The notes beneath the pieces were generated by a model that was not told where the DNA came from, did not search any database, and saw nothing but the letters and a program-made list of their open reading frames with translations. From contig NZ_SOBW01000010.1 of NCBI RefSeq assembly GCF_004364975.1, positions 115,937 to 179,936 on the forward strand: DNA of 64,000 bases. Direction: 5' to 3'. The stretch comes from Gelidibacter sediminis (lineage in GTDB: Bacteria > Bacteroidota > Bacteroidia > Flavobacteriales > Flavobacteriaceae). Positions 37,510-46,809 of the stretch are shown here, in pieces. Positions within the stretch are counted from its first letter, which is position 1. Every line of letters begins with the position of its first letter. The position numbers and the translations under genes were made by a program.

Positions 37510-38223
37510 ATGGCTACCCACAACACCACAATAACATCTCATAACAGAAAGTTAAGTCTGGACGAATTGCATTTAAGTACTGAAATTAGGGATAAACTCA
37601 ACCAACTGATTGAAGAATTCACCTTTATAGAGGCGCTTAATAAGCTCAACATTCCCGTGGATAATAAAATCTTATTACACGGAAAAACTGGTTGTGGAAA
37701 AACAGCAACGGCCCATGCTATTGGGAGCGCCTTAAAAAAGGAAGTCATAACCCTTAATTTAGGTGGTTTTGTATCTTCCAGATTGGGGGAAACTGGAAAA
37801 AATATTGCTGAAATATTTAAAAAAGCCTCCTATGGCAATGCCGTTTTATTTATAGACGAATTTGATTTTATTGGTAAGATCAGAGATTATGACGCTAAAG
37901 ATTCAGGTGAAATGCAACGCTTAGTCAATATTCTTATCCAACAAATTGACAATTTACCGGATACTTCATTGTTGATTTGCGCCACCAATCATGTAGAAAT
38001 CATTGATACCGCTCTATTGCGAAGGTTTCAAATTAAATTATATTATGAATTGCCAACCGTTGGACAACTCGATAGCTATTATGACAGCATATTAGTCCAT
38101 TTTCCAGAAGATGTGAACACCATTAAGAGAGCTTATAACATCTCGTATGCTGAGGCTAAAGACAGCGCCTATCAGCAAATCAAAGCGAACGTTATCAGCC
38201 TAGAAAAGAAGAAACTGCAATAG
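37510..38223 (+). CDS. AAA-family ATPase
   Basis: About 237 residues from ATG 37510. It has a single AAA module: Walker A LLHGKTGCGKTATA (about residue 57), Walker B AVLFIDEFDFIG (about 113), sensor 1 CATNHVEII, and the second-region LLRRFQIKL with an arginine-finger position. The short N-terminal part (residues 1-45) has no recognisable adaptor domain. It resembles stand-alone AAA proteins found beside protease-like or unknown partners in Bacteroidota, but neither neighbour gives a partner here. The cellular role is unknown. Confidence 0.82.
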   Translation: MATHNTTITSHNRKLSLDELHLSTEIRDKLNQLIEEFTFIEALNKLNIPVDNKILLHGKTGCGKTATAHAIGSALKKEVITLNLGGFVSSRLGETGKNIAEIFKKASYGNAVLFIDEFDFIGKIRDYDAKDSGEMQRLVNILIQQIDNLPDTSLLICATNHVEIIDTALLRRFQIKLYYELPTVGQLDSYYDSILVHFPEDVNTIKRAYNISYAEAKDSAYQQIKANVISLEKKKLQ

Positions 38224-38306
38224 CTTTTAGTTCTATAATAATCTTATCCAACACATAAGGCTTTACTTGCACATTTGCCTTATTTTTATATAAAACTAGC
38301 AATGGG

Positions 38307-38753
38307 ATGATTAGAGCCTACACACATCAGGACCAATTACAGCTTATTGAGCTCTTAAGACAAAACATTCCTGCGTCTTTTGACCCTTCTGAGGAACAGG
38401 ATTTTTTGGAATATCTTAAAAACGGCTTGGAAGATTATTTTGTGTATGAAGCACATTCCACAATTCTCGGTGCTGGCGGCATCAATTACTTTCCTGAGAA
38501 ACAACTGGCCCGAATGTAATGGGATATGGTGGACCCAAAAATGCATGGCAAAGACATCGGAAAAAAATTACTTGAATTCCGCTTAAATCATGTTAAAAAC
38601 CACGCAAATGTAAAAATGATAGATGTGCGTACTTCACAACTCGCTTTTAAGTACTATCAAAAATTTGGGTTCGAATTGAAGCGTATCGAAAAAGACTATT
38701 GGGCAAAAAACTTTGACCTCTATCATATGCTACTGCACCATAAAACAGCATAG
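38307..38753 (+). pseudogene. GNAT acetyltransferase gene broken by an in-frame TAA
   Basis: 149 codons from ATG 38307 to TAG 38753, open except for TAA at 38517-38519. Before the stop: MIRAYTHQDQLQLIELLRQN and YFVYEAHSTILGAGGINYFPEKQLARM, the first GNAT strands. After it in the same frame: WDMVDPKMHGKDIGKKLLEF, the acetyl-CoA loop (Q/RxxGxG-like, here HGKDIG), and FKYYQKFGFELKRIEKDYW. A single C-to-A change of TCA (Ser, expected in the usual ISWD context) gives TAA. It is a recent nonsense mutation or a base-call error. Confidence 0.82.
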
Positions 38754-38982
38754 ACATCTACAGCACTTTTGAAGTAAAAATCGAAATTTTCTACATTCTA
38801 ACGAATCAGCTTATAAAACCATGTTCTTACTGAGTTCCAGTCCTAATAAAATCAAATTATTACCCACAAGTTTGAAGACTTTCGCATTCAGTTTTAATTT
38901 GTTAACTTCAGTGTTTTATCCCGCATAGACCCATAATTTAGGTCATGTGCGAGCATTAGTCCAACACTTAAAACCTAATCAT

Positions 38983-39471
38983 ATGAGACCGCTATTATTC
39001 AGCCTAATAACTTTAGTGCTTTTTTCTTGCAACCAAGAGAGCAACAATACGACAGATTTACAAAATCGCATTGACAGTTTGGAGCTGAAGCTAGCAGACA
39101 CCTACAAGCCCGGTTTTGGCGATTTTATGGGCATCCTTCAAACACACCACTCTAAATTGTGGTTTGCCGGGCAACATAAAAACTGGAAACTTGCCGACTT
39201 TGAAGTGCATGAGTTAATGGAAACGATTGAAGACATTCAAAAATTTCAGAGTGATCGCCAAGAAACCCCATTAATGACTATGATCATTCCACCATTAGAC
39301 AGTATTGCTAAAGCTATTGAACAAAAAAACGCCGCGTTGTTTAGAACGAGCTACAGATCATTGACCAACGCCTGTAATACATGTCATCAGGCTGTGGAAA
39401 TGGAATTTAATGTGGTGACCATACCCGAAACATCGCCCTATACAAATCAGGATTTCAAACCCGTTAATTAA
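38983..39471 (+). CDS. monohaem c-type lipoprotein
   Basis: About 162 residues from ATG 38983; the earlier GTG in frame would place polar residues before the signal. The lipobox is LVLFSCNQES (Cys at residue 16). A short coiled-coil-like start (LQNRIDSLELKLAD) precedes a mostly helical body, and one CxxCH motif, NACNTCHQAVEM, lies near residue 134. This layout, with the haem near the C-terminus of a helical bundle, resembles cytochrome c' type proteins. It is probably a periplasmic membrane-attached haem protein. The SDR gene follows 13 nt after its stop, suggesting co-transcription. Confidence 0.75.
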   Translation: MRPLLFSLITLVLFSCNQESNNTTDLQNRIDSLELKLADTYKPGFGDFMGILQTHHSKLWFAGQHKNWKLADFEVHELMETIEDIQKFQSDRQETPLMTMIIPPLDSIAKAIEQKNAALFRTSYRSLTNACNTCHQAVEMEFNVVTIPETSPYTNQDFKPVN

Positions 39472-39484
39472 AAAACACAACATC

Positions 39485-40300
39485 ATGAATACAGAAAAAA
39501 AAGTCATCGTCATCACCGGAGGAGCTGGAGGAATCGGCCAAGCCTGTGCCAGAACGTTTAAAAATCAACCTCTAATTATTACAGACTATTCACAAGATCT
39601 TGTTGATAAAACCGTCAAATCACTTCAATCTGAAGGCTTCGATGCCACTGGCATAAGCTGTGACATTACCAATAAGGAAGATATAAAAAAACTGACCAAT
39701 TTTGTCGTTAAAGCAGGTACTTTAAAAGCACTTGTCCATACCGCAGGAGTAAGCGGAAGCGCTAAAGACCTTAAGAAAGTTTTTACGATTGATCTGGTCG
39801 CTACTGAACTTTTAATAGACGCCTTTTACGAACTTGCCGCAAAAGATTCTGTAGCCGTTCTTCTTTCTTCAATGATGGCACATACCGTTCCGGCAAACAG
39901 AGTCTATGATGAGGCACTTAAAAATCCGCAAGCAACAGATTCTTTTGATATCGTGAGTCAGCATGTCAATAACAATGCTGACACCATGTACAATTTTGTA
40001 AAGCGGGGCGTACAATTACTCATGCATAAAAATGCTGGAAAATGGGGCGAAAAAGGCGCTAGAGTCGTCACGGTTTCACCCGGTGTTATAGAAACACCCA
40101 TGGCATTAAAAGCCTCAGAAGAGCATCCCGAACGCATGAAAATGCTGAAAGAGGCAACACCATTAAAACGTAACGGTCAGCCCGAAGAGATTGCAGATGT
40201 GGTGCAATTTTTAGTGAGTGATGCGGCGCGATTTATTACAAGTACCGATATTTTAGTGGATGGCGGCGTTCTGCAAAATATCAAAAAGATGATGTCATAA
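39485..40300 (+). CDS. short-chain dehydrogenase/reductase (SDR)
   Basis: A 271-residue classical SDR. The NAD(P)-binding motif is VITGGAGGIGQA (residues 9-20), followed by CDITNKED, HTAGVSG in place of the usual NNAG, the active-site region VAVLLSSMMAH with the catalytic Ser, and YNFVKRG (YxxxK) about 40 residues later. The longer than usual distance between Ser and Tyr is due to an insertion (RVYDEALKNPQATDSF...). The end VVQFLVSDAARFITSTDILVDGGV is the standard C-terminus. The substrate is unknown. Confidence 0.87.
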   Translation: MNTEKKVIVITGGAGGIGQACARTFKNQPLIITDYSQDLVDKTVKSLQSEGFDATGISCDITNKEDIKKLTNFVVKAGTLKALVHTAGVSGSAKDLKKVFTIDLVATELLIDAFYELAAKDSVAVLLSSMMAHTVPANRVYDEALKNPQATDSFDIVSQHVNNNADTMYNFVKRGVQLLMHKNAGKWGEKGARVVTVSPGVIETPMALKASEEHPERMKMLKEATPLKRNGQPEEIADVVQFLVSDAARFITSTDILVDGGVLQNIKKMMS

Positions 40301-40518
40301 CCTACCTCTATATTTCTGAATCTAAAATTTGGAATCTGAACATATAAAGATTTATATTTCGAGTTCCTAATTTTAGCCTTATTGACACTGGATACTAAAC
40401 TATTTTAAACCAACCTATTATTATTTTTGGTGATGCTCATCAAGGCTATAGTAATTGAAGCTAAGCCCAATTTGCAGCGCGATGCCATCCTCCATATTAC
40501 CCAAATCTTAAACCCAAC

Positions 40519-41082
40519 ATGAAAAAAAACCTTATTTTCCTAGCCATCCTTATGATCTCCGCTTTGGCTCAAGCCCAATTCATAAAGGAGAAATCTCTTA
40601 ATATCCAAATTGGATATGGTTTAAGCGGCCCCTATTATAGTAATGATGACATTGTAGACAGTGGTTTTTTTCTACAAGGGGAATACATTCTAAAAGCAGC
40701 TTCTTGGGTAGAGTTCAGGCCGTATGCAGGATTGATTATTACAAACTCGAATGGAAAAGACTTAAATGAAAATCCAACAAATGAAAAAGCTGAGACTAAA
40801 GCATTTTTAATGGGTGGTAAAGCTCGACTGAGAGCGCCAATTCCGTGGGTTGCACCCTATGTTGAAATTGGAATAGGCACGTCCATTGGAAAATTTGAAA
40901 CCTATACGGCGTATACAAACATCCACAAAAGCGGTATAATCTATCATATCCCTTTTGCTTTCGGATTAGAGTTTGGGCGTGACCACAATTTTGATTTGGG
41001 ATTCACCTATTATTTTCAACCAACGGTCGAACAGTATGCTGGCGCATTGGCGTTCGGGATTTCAATTCCCTTAAAATCTTAA
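40519..41082 (+). CDS. small outer-membrane beta-barrel-like protein
   Basis: A 187-residue protein with a signal peptide (ending ALAQAQ) and about eight amphipathic strands alternating with turns (LNIQIGYGLSGPYYS, GFFLQGEYILKA, FRPYAGLIITNS, PYVEIGIGTSIG, FAFGLEFGRDHNFDLGFTYYF, GALAFGISIPL). It reads like an eight-stranded barrel of the OmpA/OmpW-like porin class, though the last residue is Ser rather than an aromatic. TATTTTTG at 40422-40429 may be its -7 promoter element. A bidirectional terminator lies downstream. Confidence 0.68.
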   Translation: MKKNLIFLAILMISALAQAQFIKEKSLNIQIGYGLSGPYYSNDDIVDSGFFLQGEYILKAASWVEFRPYAGLIITNSNGKDLNENPTNEKAETKAFLMGGKARLRAPIPWVAPYVEIGIGTSIGKFETYTAYTNIHKSGIIYHIPFAFGLEFGRDHNFDLGFTYYFQPTVEQYAGALAFGISIPLKS

Positions 41083-41192
41083 ATAATAGGATATTGAGCT
41101 CAATCCACAGCCTTCCTTTTGGATATGAAATTATGTATGGTAAATGCAAAGTGTAACGTCTGCACAAACATATAATTGACCAAAACATCCAT

Positions 41193-41240
41193 TTAAATCT
41201 ACTTATGATAAATCTTATAATTGTTCATAAGTAGATTTAA
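41193..41240. terminator. bidirectional terminator with a 16-bp perfect stem
   Basis: TTAAATCTACTTATGA (41193-41208) and TCATAAGTAGATTTAA (41225-41240) are perfectly complementary, with a 16-nt loop. It lies between convergent genes and can stop both. Confidence 0.8.
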
Positions 41241-41257
41241 TAATTTAAGGACCAAAT

Positions 41258-42925
41258 TCAGAATAGGCCTTCTATCACCCCATCCTTATCTATAGTGATG
41301 CGTTCAGCAGCAGGAGTTGCTGGCAATCCTGGCATCCGCAACATATTGCCTGCAATAGGAATGATAAAACCAGCACCCGTAGCGATTTCAAACTCCCTGA
41401 TGTGAATATTAAAATGTTCTGGCCTGCCCAATCGTTTTTGATCATCACTAAAACTTTTCTCAGTTTTGGCCATACATATCGGTAATTGGCCATAACCCAT
41501 AGCCTCATATTTGCGTAGTTGCGTCTTTGCTAAATCACTTAAAACAACTGCATCGGCACCGTAAATGGTTTGACAGATCATTTTTAATTTGTGTTGTACT
41601 GAGTCTGCCAAATTATAAGTGGAGTGAAATTTCTGGGCACACGACTGCACGGCAACAAGCACCTTCTCAGCGAGATCCAAACACCCTTCTCCACCTTTCT
41701 CCCAACCATAGCTCAATGCAACAGGAATACCCAACAGCTCACAATGGTCTTCTATAATTTGAATTTCAGCTTGGGTATCTGAACTAAAAGCATTTATAGA
41801 TACAACAATAGGAATCCCAAAACTCTTAAGGCTGGCAATATGGCCATCTAAATTAGGCAACCCCTTGATGAGGGCTGGCACATCTTCTTGGGTAATTTCT
41901 TTTAAGGATTTGCCACCATGATATTTTAAAGCTCTTATAGTGGCAACCACGACAATAGCTTTAGGTGAAATTCCTGCGGCGCGACATTTGATATTCAAAA
42001 ACTTCTCCGCGCCTAAATCTGAGCCAAATCCGGCTTCAGTAATTGTATAATCACTTAAGGACATTCCCATTTTTGTTGCGACTATAGAATTTGTGCCTTG
42101 CGCAATATTAGCGAAAGGTCCGCCGTGGATAATTGCAGGGTTCCCTTCTAAGGTTTGAACTAAATTTGGTTTGATCGCATCTTTCAACACTACTGCCATT
42201 GCGCCTTCAGCGTTTAAATCTTTTGCATATACCGGTTTCCCTTCCCAAGTATCTGCTACATAAATATTTCCGCAGCGTTCTTTTAAATCCTCCAAATCAG
42301 ATGCCATACATAATATGGCCATAATCTCGGAAGCGGCAGTAATATTAAACCCTGTTTCTCTAGGTACGCCTCCTGCTTTTCCTCCTAAGGCGGCAATAAT
42401 ATTGCGTAACCCGCGGTCATTCATATCCATACAGCGTTTCCAGATAACAGTTCTGGGGTCAATGCCCAAGTTCCTGCTTTTACTTTGGATGTTGTTTTCA
42501 ATAAGCGCTGACAGCAAATTGTTCGCTTTTTCAATAGCGTGAAAATCGCCTGTAAAATGAAGATTTATATCCACCATAGGAATCACCTGACTCCAACCTC
42601 CACCGGCAGCACCACCTTTAATTCCAAATACAGGACCTAAACTTGGTTCCCTAAGGACTACGGTAGCTTTTTTATCTAATAAATTGAGCGCATCTACCAA
42701 TCCTATTGAGGTGGTAGTCTTCCCTTCTCCTGGAGGGGTGGGCGTGATTGCGGTAACTAATATGAGATGACTCTCTTTTATCTTATGTTCATCAATGAGC
42801 TGTAACGGAAGTTTTGCCTTGTCATTACCGTAATATTGCAACTGTGCTTCAGAAATTCCCAATGTTTCTGCAACGTCTCTAATATGCTTGGGTTTAACGC
42901 TTTGGGCAATCTGTATTTCTGTCAT
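41258..42925 (-). CDS. fhs: formate--tetrahydrofolate ligase
   Basis: A 555-residue cytoplasmic enzyme that makes 10-formyl-THF from formate, THF and ATP. Signatures: ITPTPPGEGKTTTSIGL (ATP-binding loop, about residue 60), REPSLGPVFGIKGGAAGGG (substrate site), FTGDFHAI, the DDRGLR-like MNDRGLRNIIAALGG, and GAGFIIPIAGNMLRMPGLP near the C-terminus. The length is the normal size. The minus-strand upstream region has TACCTTTA, one base off the -7 consensus, about 30 nt before the ATG. It stands alone, facing away from the Crp-type regulator gene. Confidence 0.97.
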   Translation of the reverse strand: MTEIQIAQSVKPKHIRDVAETLGISEAQLQYYGNDKAKLPLQLIDEHKIKESHLILVTAITPTPPGEGKTTTSIGLVDALNLLDKKATVVLREPSLGPVFGIKGGAAGGGWSQVIPMVDINLHFTGDFHAIEKANNLLSALIENNIQSKSRNLGIDPRTVIWKRCMDMNDRGLRNIIAALGGKAGGVPRETGFNITAASEIMAILCMASDLEDLKERCGNIYVADTWEGKPVYAKDLNAEGAMAVVLKDAIKPNLVQTLEGNPAIIHGGPFANIAQGTNSIVATKMGMSLSDYTITEAGFGSDLGAEKFLNIKCRAAGISPKAIVVVATIRALKYHGGKSLKEITQEDVPALIKGLPNLDGHIASLKSFGIPIVVSINAFSSDTQAEIQIIEDHCELLGIPVALSYGWEKGGEGCLDLAEKVLVAVQSCAQKFHSTYNLADSVQHKLKMICQTIYGADAVVLSDLAKTQLRKYEAMGYGQLPICMAKTEKSFSDDQKRLGRPEHFNIHIREFEIATGAGFIIPIAGNMLRMPGLPATPAAERITIDKDGVIEGLF

Positions 42926-43056
42926 AGGATGTGTAATTTTTTTTTGATGAATAAAGGTAAAAGACCACGCACTAAATTCATATGACCATTGTCATCTGAA
43001 AGTAAAATGCGGCCAAAATTCTATAAGTATGAGTTTCAAAAGTTGAAATAACTGCG

Positions 43057-43084
43057 TTTGCTTATCGTTAAAAATGTAACTTTG
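43057..43084 (+). promoter_or_regulatory. Bacteroidota-type promoter for the Crp/Fnr regulator
   Basis: TTTG (43057-43060) and TAACTTTG (43077-43084) fit the -33 and -7 boxes with a 16-nt gap, slightly short of the usual spacing. Transcription would start near 43091, giving a leader of about 40 nt. Confidence 0.5.
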
Positions 43085-43131
43085 GATAGCGTTAATAATT
43101 CTTAGATTTTGAAAACCTTTATACACCTAAA

Positions 43132-43725
43132 ATGAACAGCCCGAAACTGATAAAATACCTGAGCTCCAATCTTAAAATAAATGAAGAGGAGATTTTGTTA
43201 TTGGCAAACGACTACCCTATCAAAAAAGTCGTAAAGGACGAGTTCTTATTAAGGGCCAATGAATTTAGCAAATACACCTACTTTATTGAAAAAGGACTTT
43301 TAAGACAGTATTCAATAGACAGTAAGGGCAAAGAGCACACCATATCCTTTGCTCCTGAAAATTGGTTTGTATCTGATAGGGAAAGCATTTATTTCAACGC
43401 CTCTTCTGCCTACTACATCCAAGCCTTGGAGGATAGTGAAATTGTCATGATAGATGAAGATTTTATTAAGAACCTTTCCATAAAAATCCCTGCGTTTACA
43501 GAATTCAATAACAAACTGCTTCACAATCATATTCGGCATTTGCAAAACCGCATCCATATGCTCCTAAGCTCCAATGCAGAAGAGCGCTATTTAGAGTTTG
43601 TGGCCATGTATCCTGACATTTTATTGCGCGTACCCCAAACCATGGTGGCTTCGTATTTAGGAATAACGCCAGAGAGTTTGAGCCGTGTCCGAAAGGAGTT
43701 GGCGCGAAAAAACTTCAGGTCTTAA
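43132..43725 (+). CDS. Crp/Fnr family transcriptional regulator
   Basis: A 197-residue protein with an N-terminal cyclic-nucleotide-binding-type beta-roll (FLLRANEFSKYTYFIEKGLLRQYSIDSKGKEHTISFAPENWFVSD) and a C-terminal winged helix (VPQTMVASYLGITPESLSRVRKELARKNF). There are no Fnr-type cysteines, and the cAMP-contact residues are not evident, so the ligand is unknown. Bacteroidota carry many such regulators. It is encoded just upstream of the first YceI/pirin cluster in the same orientation and could control it; that is inference from position. Confidence 0.88.
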   Translation: MNSPKLIKYLSSNLKINEEEILLLANDYPIKKVVKDEFLLRANEFSKYTYFIEKGLLRQYSIDSKGKEHTISFAPENWFVSDRESIYFNASSAYYIQALEDSEIVMIDEDFIKNLSIKIPAFTEFNNKLLHNHIRHLQNRIHMLLSSNAEERYLEFVAMYPDILLRVPQTMVASYLGITPESLSRVRKELARKNFRS

Positions 43726-43863
43726 AAATTAATTCGCTTGTAATTATCCTATTAAAATTTCCACAACAGATTCTGTATGCCATGTTCGCTTTTCCACACC
43801 TGGCATATTTTACTAAAAAGTCATTTCTTAACATACATCAATGCACAGCAGTTTAATTGCCCG

Positions 43864-43871
43864 TAAATTTG
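43864..43871 (+). promoter_or_regulatory. Bacteroidota -7 element for the first YceI gene
   Basis: TAAATTTG fits TAnnTTTG; the expected start lies near 43877, about 34 nt before the ATG at 43911. No clear -33 box. Confidence 0.45.
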
Positions 43872-43910
43872 TAATAAATTAAAACGTTTAACATAAAAAA
43901 ACATAATAAC

Positions 43911-44420
43911 ATGGCAAACTGGAAATTAGACCCAACACATTCTGAAATTGAATTTAAAGTAAAACACATGATGATTTCAACGGTAACTGGAAGCTTTAGC
44001 GAATTTGACGCTACTGTTGACGCAGCCGATGACAGCTTCAAAAATGCACAATTCGATTTTAGTGCAAAAATAGATTCTATCAGCACTAAAAATAGCGACA
44101 GAGACACACACTTAAAATCAGACGATTTTTTCAACGCTGAAAAATTCCCACAACTAACCTTTAAGTCGACGTCTTTTGATGGCGAGAAATTGGTTGGAGA
44201 TCTGACCATTAGAGACATCACTAAAGAAGTAACTCTTGATGTCGATTTTAACGGTATCGCTGAAGATCCTTACGGACAAACAAAAGCTGGTTTTGAAGCT
44301 ACAGGTACAATTAATCGTAAAGATTTCAATCTAAACTGGAGCGCCGTTACAGAAGCCGGAAACATTGTAGTAAGTGATAAAGTTAAGTTAATTGCTAATC
44401 TTCAATTTATCAAACAATAA
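43911..44420 (+). CDS. YceI family protein, copy 1
   Basis: A 169-residue lipocalin-like barrel protein. The family opening is WKLDPTHSEIEFKVKHMMISTVTGSF, followed by DRDTHLKSDDFFNAEKFPQLTFKS and GDLTIRDITKEVTLDVDFNG. YceI proteins bind isoprenoid-type lipids (polyprenyl chains) and respond to stress. No signal peptide is visible, so this copy is cytoplasmic, unlike E. coli YceI. The copy at 54900 is roughly 70% identical by eye, marking a recent duplication within the window. A terminator follows it. Confidence 0.92.
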   Translation: MANWKLDPTHSEIEFKVKHMMISTVTGSFSEFDATVDAADDSFKNAQFDFSAKIDSISTKNSDRDTHLKSDDFFNAEKFPQLTFKSTSFDGEKLVGDLTIRDITKEVTLDVDFNGIAEDPYGQTKAGFEATGTINRKDFNLNWSAVTEAGNIVVSDKVKLIANLQFIKQ

Positions 44421-44437
44421 ATAACCCCCGAGGTTTT

Positions 44438-44510
44438 AATAAAGGTCAGTTGGTTAGCAAGTCATCATTCATATTTTGATGGGACACTAACTTCTGACCT
44501 TTATTTTTTT
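44438..44510 (+). terminator. intrinsic terminator after the first YceI gene
   Basis: AATAAAGGTCAG near 44438 pairs with CTGACCTTTATT near 44494, with further TTAG/CTAA pairing inside, followed by a run of T. Confidence 0.75.
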
Positions 44511-44527
44511 AATTAAATATATGTATT

Positions 44528-45406
44528 ATGAAAACAAGAACAGTAGAATTAGTTGCGAGTCCTCGCGAGCCACATTTTGTTGGCGACGGTTTTCGCGTTC
44601 ATAATTTTATACCTAGCAGCTACGGAATGGATATGCAACGCATGAGTCCGTTTTTAATGTTAGATTATAATTCCACCTATGCTTTTCCTCCATCCAATAA
44701 ACCTAAAGGCGTTGGTGTACACCCGCATAAAGGATTTGAAACAGTAACAATTGCCTATAAAGGTAAAGTTGCACATCACGACAGCAGTGGCGGTGGTGGC
44801 GTAATTGGTGAGGGCGACATACAGTGGATGACCGCAGCCAAAGGCATACTTCATAAAGAATATCACGACAAAGAGTGGAGCAAAACAGGTGGCGATTTCC
44901 AAATGGTTCAACTATGGGTAAATCTTCCGGCCAAGGACAAAAAGTCCGACCCAAAATACCAAGCTATAAAAAATGAAGACGTTCCTGTACATACACTACC
45001 TGAAGGTGCTGGAAGTGTTGAAGTTATTGCTGGAGATTATAAAGGGACCACAGGAGCAGCTTCAACTTTTACCCCTGTACATTTATTCAATGCCAAGTTG
45101 CATAAAGGCGGAACAGCAGAATTTCAGTTTCCTGAGAATTATAACACCGCACTCCTTGTACTTGAAGGGTCAATTGTGGTTAACGGCAAAGAAAAAACAC
45201 CTACAGACCATTTGGCACTGATGGCGAATGATGGCGAAAATTTTAATATTGAAGCTACTGAGGACGCCTTGGTATTGGTATTAAGCGGGGAACCCATCAA
45301 TGAACCAATTGCAGCCCAAGGCCCTTTTGTGATGAATACTAGAGCAGAATTGATTGAGGCATTTAATGATTTCAATATTGGGAAATTTGGATATTTAGAA
45401 GATTAA
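44528..45406 (+). CDS. pirin family protein, copy 1
   Basis: A 292-residue bicupin. The N-terminal cupin has the pirin metal site VGVHPHKGFETVTIAYKGKVAHHDSSGGGG, with His residues and Glu for iron, and the WMTAAKGILHKE segment. The C-terminal cupin is shorter and lacks a full site. Bacterial pirins include quercetin-2,3-dioxygenase-type enzymes and redox-sensing proteins. It is one of three pirins in the window (also 46810 and 50900). Neighbours are YceI, DUF5996 and a GNAT protein, suggesting a stress-response cluster. Confidence 0.92.
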   Translation: MKTRTVELVASPREPHFVGDGFRVHNFIPSSYGMDMQRMSPFLMLDYNSTYAFPPSNKPKGVGVHPHKGFETVTIAYKGKVAHHDSSGGGGVIGEGDIQWMTAAKGILHKEYHDKEWSKTGGDFQMVQLWVNLPAKDKKSDPKYQAIKNEDVPVHTLPEGAGSVEVIAGDYKGTTGAASTFTPVHLFNAKLHKGGTAEFQFPENYNTALLVLEGSIVVNGKEKTPTDHLALMANDGENFNIEATEDALVLVLSGEPINEPIAAQGPFVMNTRAELIEAFNDFNIGKFGYLED

Positions 45407-45523
45407 TATCATTAAGTCACTTCAAAGGCCTCCTAATTTCTTGGGAAAAAATTAAGAAGAAATATGGAAAAATGGCATAGATTGAGTAACTTTTGAGGAT
45501 ATATATAACTAAATAAGCGAACT

Positions 45524-46453
45524 ATGGAAAAGAAACTTCAACTCCCCAACATTCCCTATAAAGAAAATGTGAAAACGAAGATGACTTTACATCTGTTTTT
45601 GCAAATTATAGGTAAGATTCGTCTTAAAATGACCCCTAGAAAAAATCATTGGTGGTACATTACAGAATATATTAACACACGCGGCTTTACCACAGGACCA
45701 GTACCCTACAATACAGGTGCTGATCAATTTGACATTACAATTAATGTCCAAAACCATCAATTGGAAGTCAATACAAGTAGAGGCGATTATGAGCACTTTG
45801 CATTGGATGATAAACTGACCGTGGCCGAGTTTTATACCAATGTTATGGACATTTTTAAGAAGCTCAACATTCCAGTGGCCATTGTAGATGTTCCTTATGA
45901 TTTGGATATAGACAAACCCTTCAAAAAAATTAAGGAATACCATCATTATGATGCCAACTATGTTAAAGATCTATGGCGAACACTCTTATGGATTAACAAT
46001 GTATTTGAAGAATTTAGTGGAAGATTTTATGGCAAAACATGTCCGGTGCAATTGTACTGGCATTCCTTTGATTTAGTTGTCACGAGATTCTCCGGCAATG
46101 AAGCACCGCCTTTGCCTGCAGAAGCACGACTCTCAGATAAAGATGCCTACACGCATGAGTGTATAAGTTTCGGCTTTTGGGCAGGCGATGAAAATGTACC
46201 AGAACCGGCATTTTATTCTTACACCTACCCTTCACCAGATGGGATAGACAAGGAAACCATTAAACCTTCGTCGGCAGAATGGATTGAAAGCAACGGCAGT
46301 CCCATGGCACTTTTAAAATACAAAGACCTATTACAGTCAGAAAACCCAAGACAGGATTTACTTAATTTTTTAGAATCCACCTATCAAGCAGGTGCAAAAA
46401 AAGCCAATTGGGATATTAACAAATTTAGAGTCCCTGATTTAGAAGACCTTTAA
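45524..46453 (+). CDS. DUF5996 family protein
   Basis: A 309-residue protein, full length for the family. Recognised by TLHLFLQIIGKIRLKMTP and NHWWYITEYINTRGFTTGPVPY near the N-terminus, and CPVQLYWHSFDLVVTRFSG in the middle, followed by AYTHECISFGFWAGDEN. Many His and Trp residues are conserved, but no enzyme activity is known. It is soluble and cytoplasmic. It lies between two pirin genes in the same direction, 44 nt before the small GNAT gene, so it likely belongs to the same stress operon. Confidence 0.87.
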   Translation: MEKKLQLPNIPYKENVKTKMTLHLFLQIIGKIRLKMTPRKNHWWYITEYINTRGFTTGPVPYNTGADQFDITINVQNHQLEVNTSRGDYEHFALDDKLTVAEFYTNVMDIFKKLNIPVAIVDVPYDLDIDKPFKKIKEYHHYDANYVKDLWRTLLWINNVFEEFSGRFYGKTCPVQLYWHSFDLVVTRFSGNEAPPLPAEARLSDKDAYTHECISFGFWAGDENVPEPAFYSYTYPSPDGIDKETIKPSSAEWIESNGSPMALLKYKDLLQSENPRQDLLNFLESTYQAGAKKANWDINKFRVPDLEDL

Positions 46454-46497
46454 GTATCAAATCTCAAAAAATCATAACAACAATTAAACATTTAAAA

Positions 46498-46782
46498 ATG
46501 ACTAAAATAGAACGAGAAGACAACGGGAAGAAAGGACGATTCGTTATTTATGATAATGATGAAGCAGCTGGCGAAATGACGTTTACTTGGGCCGGAAAAG
46601 AAAAATTCATCATTGATCATACTGAAGTTGATCCTAAATTTGAAGGCAAAGGATACGCCAAACAACTCGTTATGGCTGGTGTAGACTATGCGCGTGATAC
46701 TGATTCTAAAATCATACCACTCTGTCCGTATGCAAAAGCAAGGTTTGATCGCGATGAAAATATACGAGACGTTTTAGCATAA
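46498..46782 (+). CDS. small GNAT-type N-acetyltransferase-like protein
   Basis: A 94-residue single-domain protein of the short YidJ-like GNAT group. It shows AAGEMTFTWAGKEKFIIDHTEVDPKFEGKGYAKQLV, with the acetyl-CoA loop FEGKGYAKQL (residues about 49-58), and KIIPLCPYAKARFDR at the end. The short form lacks the N-terminal strands of typical GNAT enzymes and its substrate is unknown. It is 27 nt upstream of the second pirin gene and likely co-transcribed with it. Confidence 0.88.
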   Translation: MTKIEREDNGKKGRFVIYDNDEAAGEMTFTWAGKEKFIIDHTEVDPKFEGKGYAKQLVMAGVDYARDTDSKIIPLCPYAKARFDRDENIRDVLA

Positions 46783-46809
46783 AAAAAACATAAAAAATTA
46801 CAGAAATCT

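Noticed and set aside
21370..38519. TAA as a recoded sense codon
   Set aside because: TAA terminates most intact genes in the window, so in-frame TAA in two genes is better explained as mutation or error.
45476..45492. TGGCAT-N5-GAGT as a sigma-54 promoter of the DUF5996 gene
   Set aside because: The -12 box has GT instead of GC and the -24 box deviates; not enough to call.
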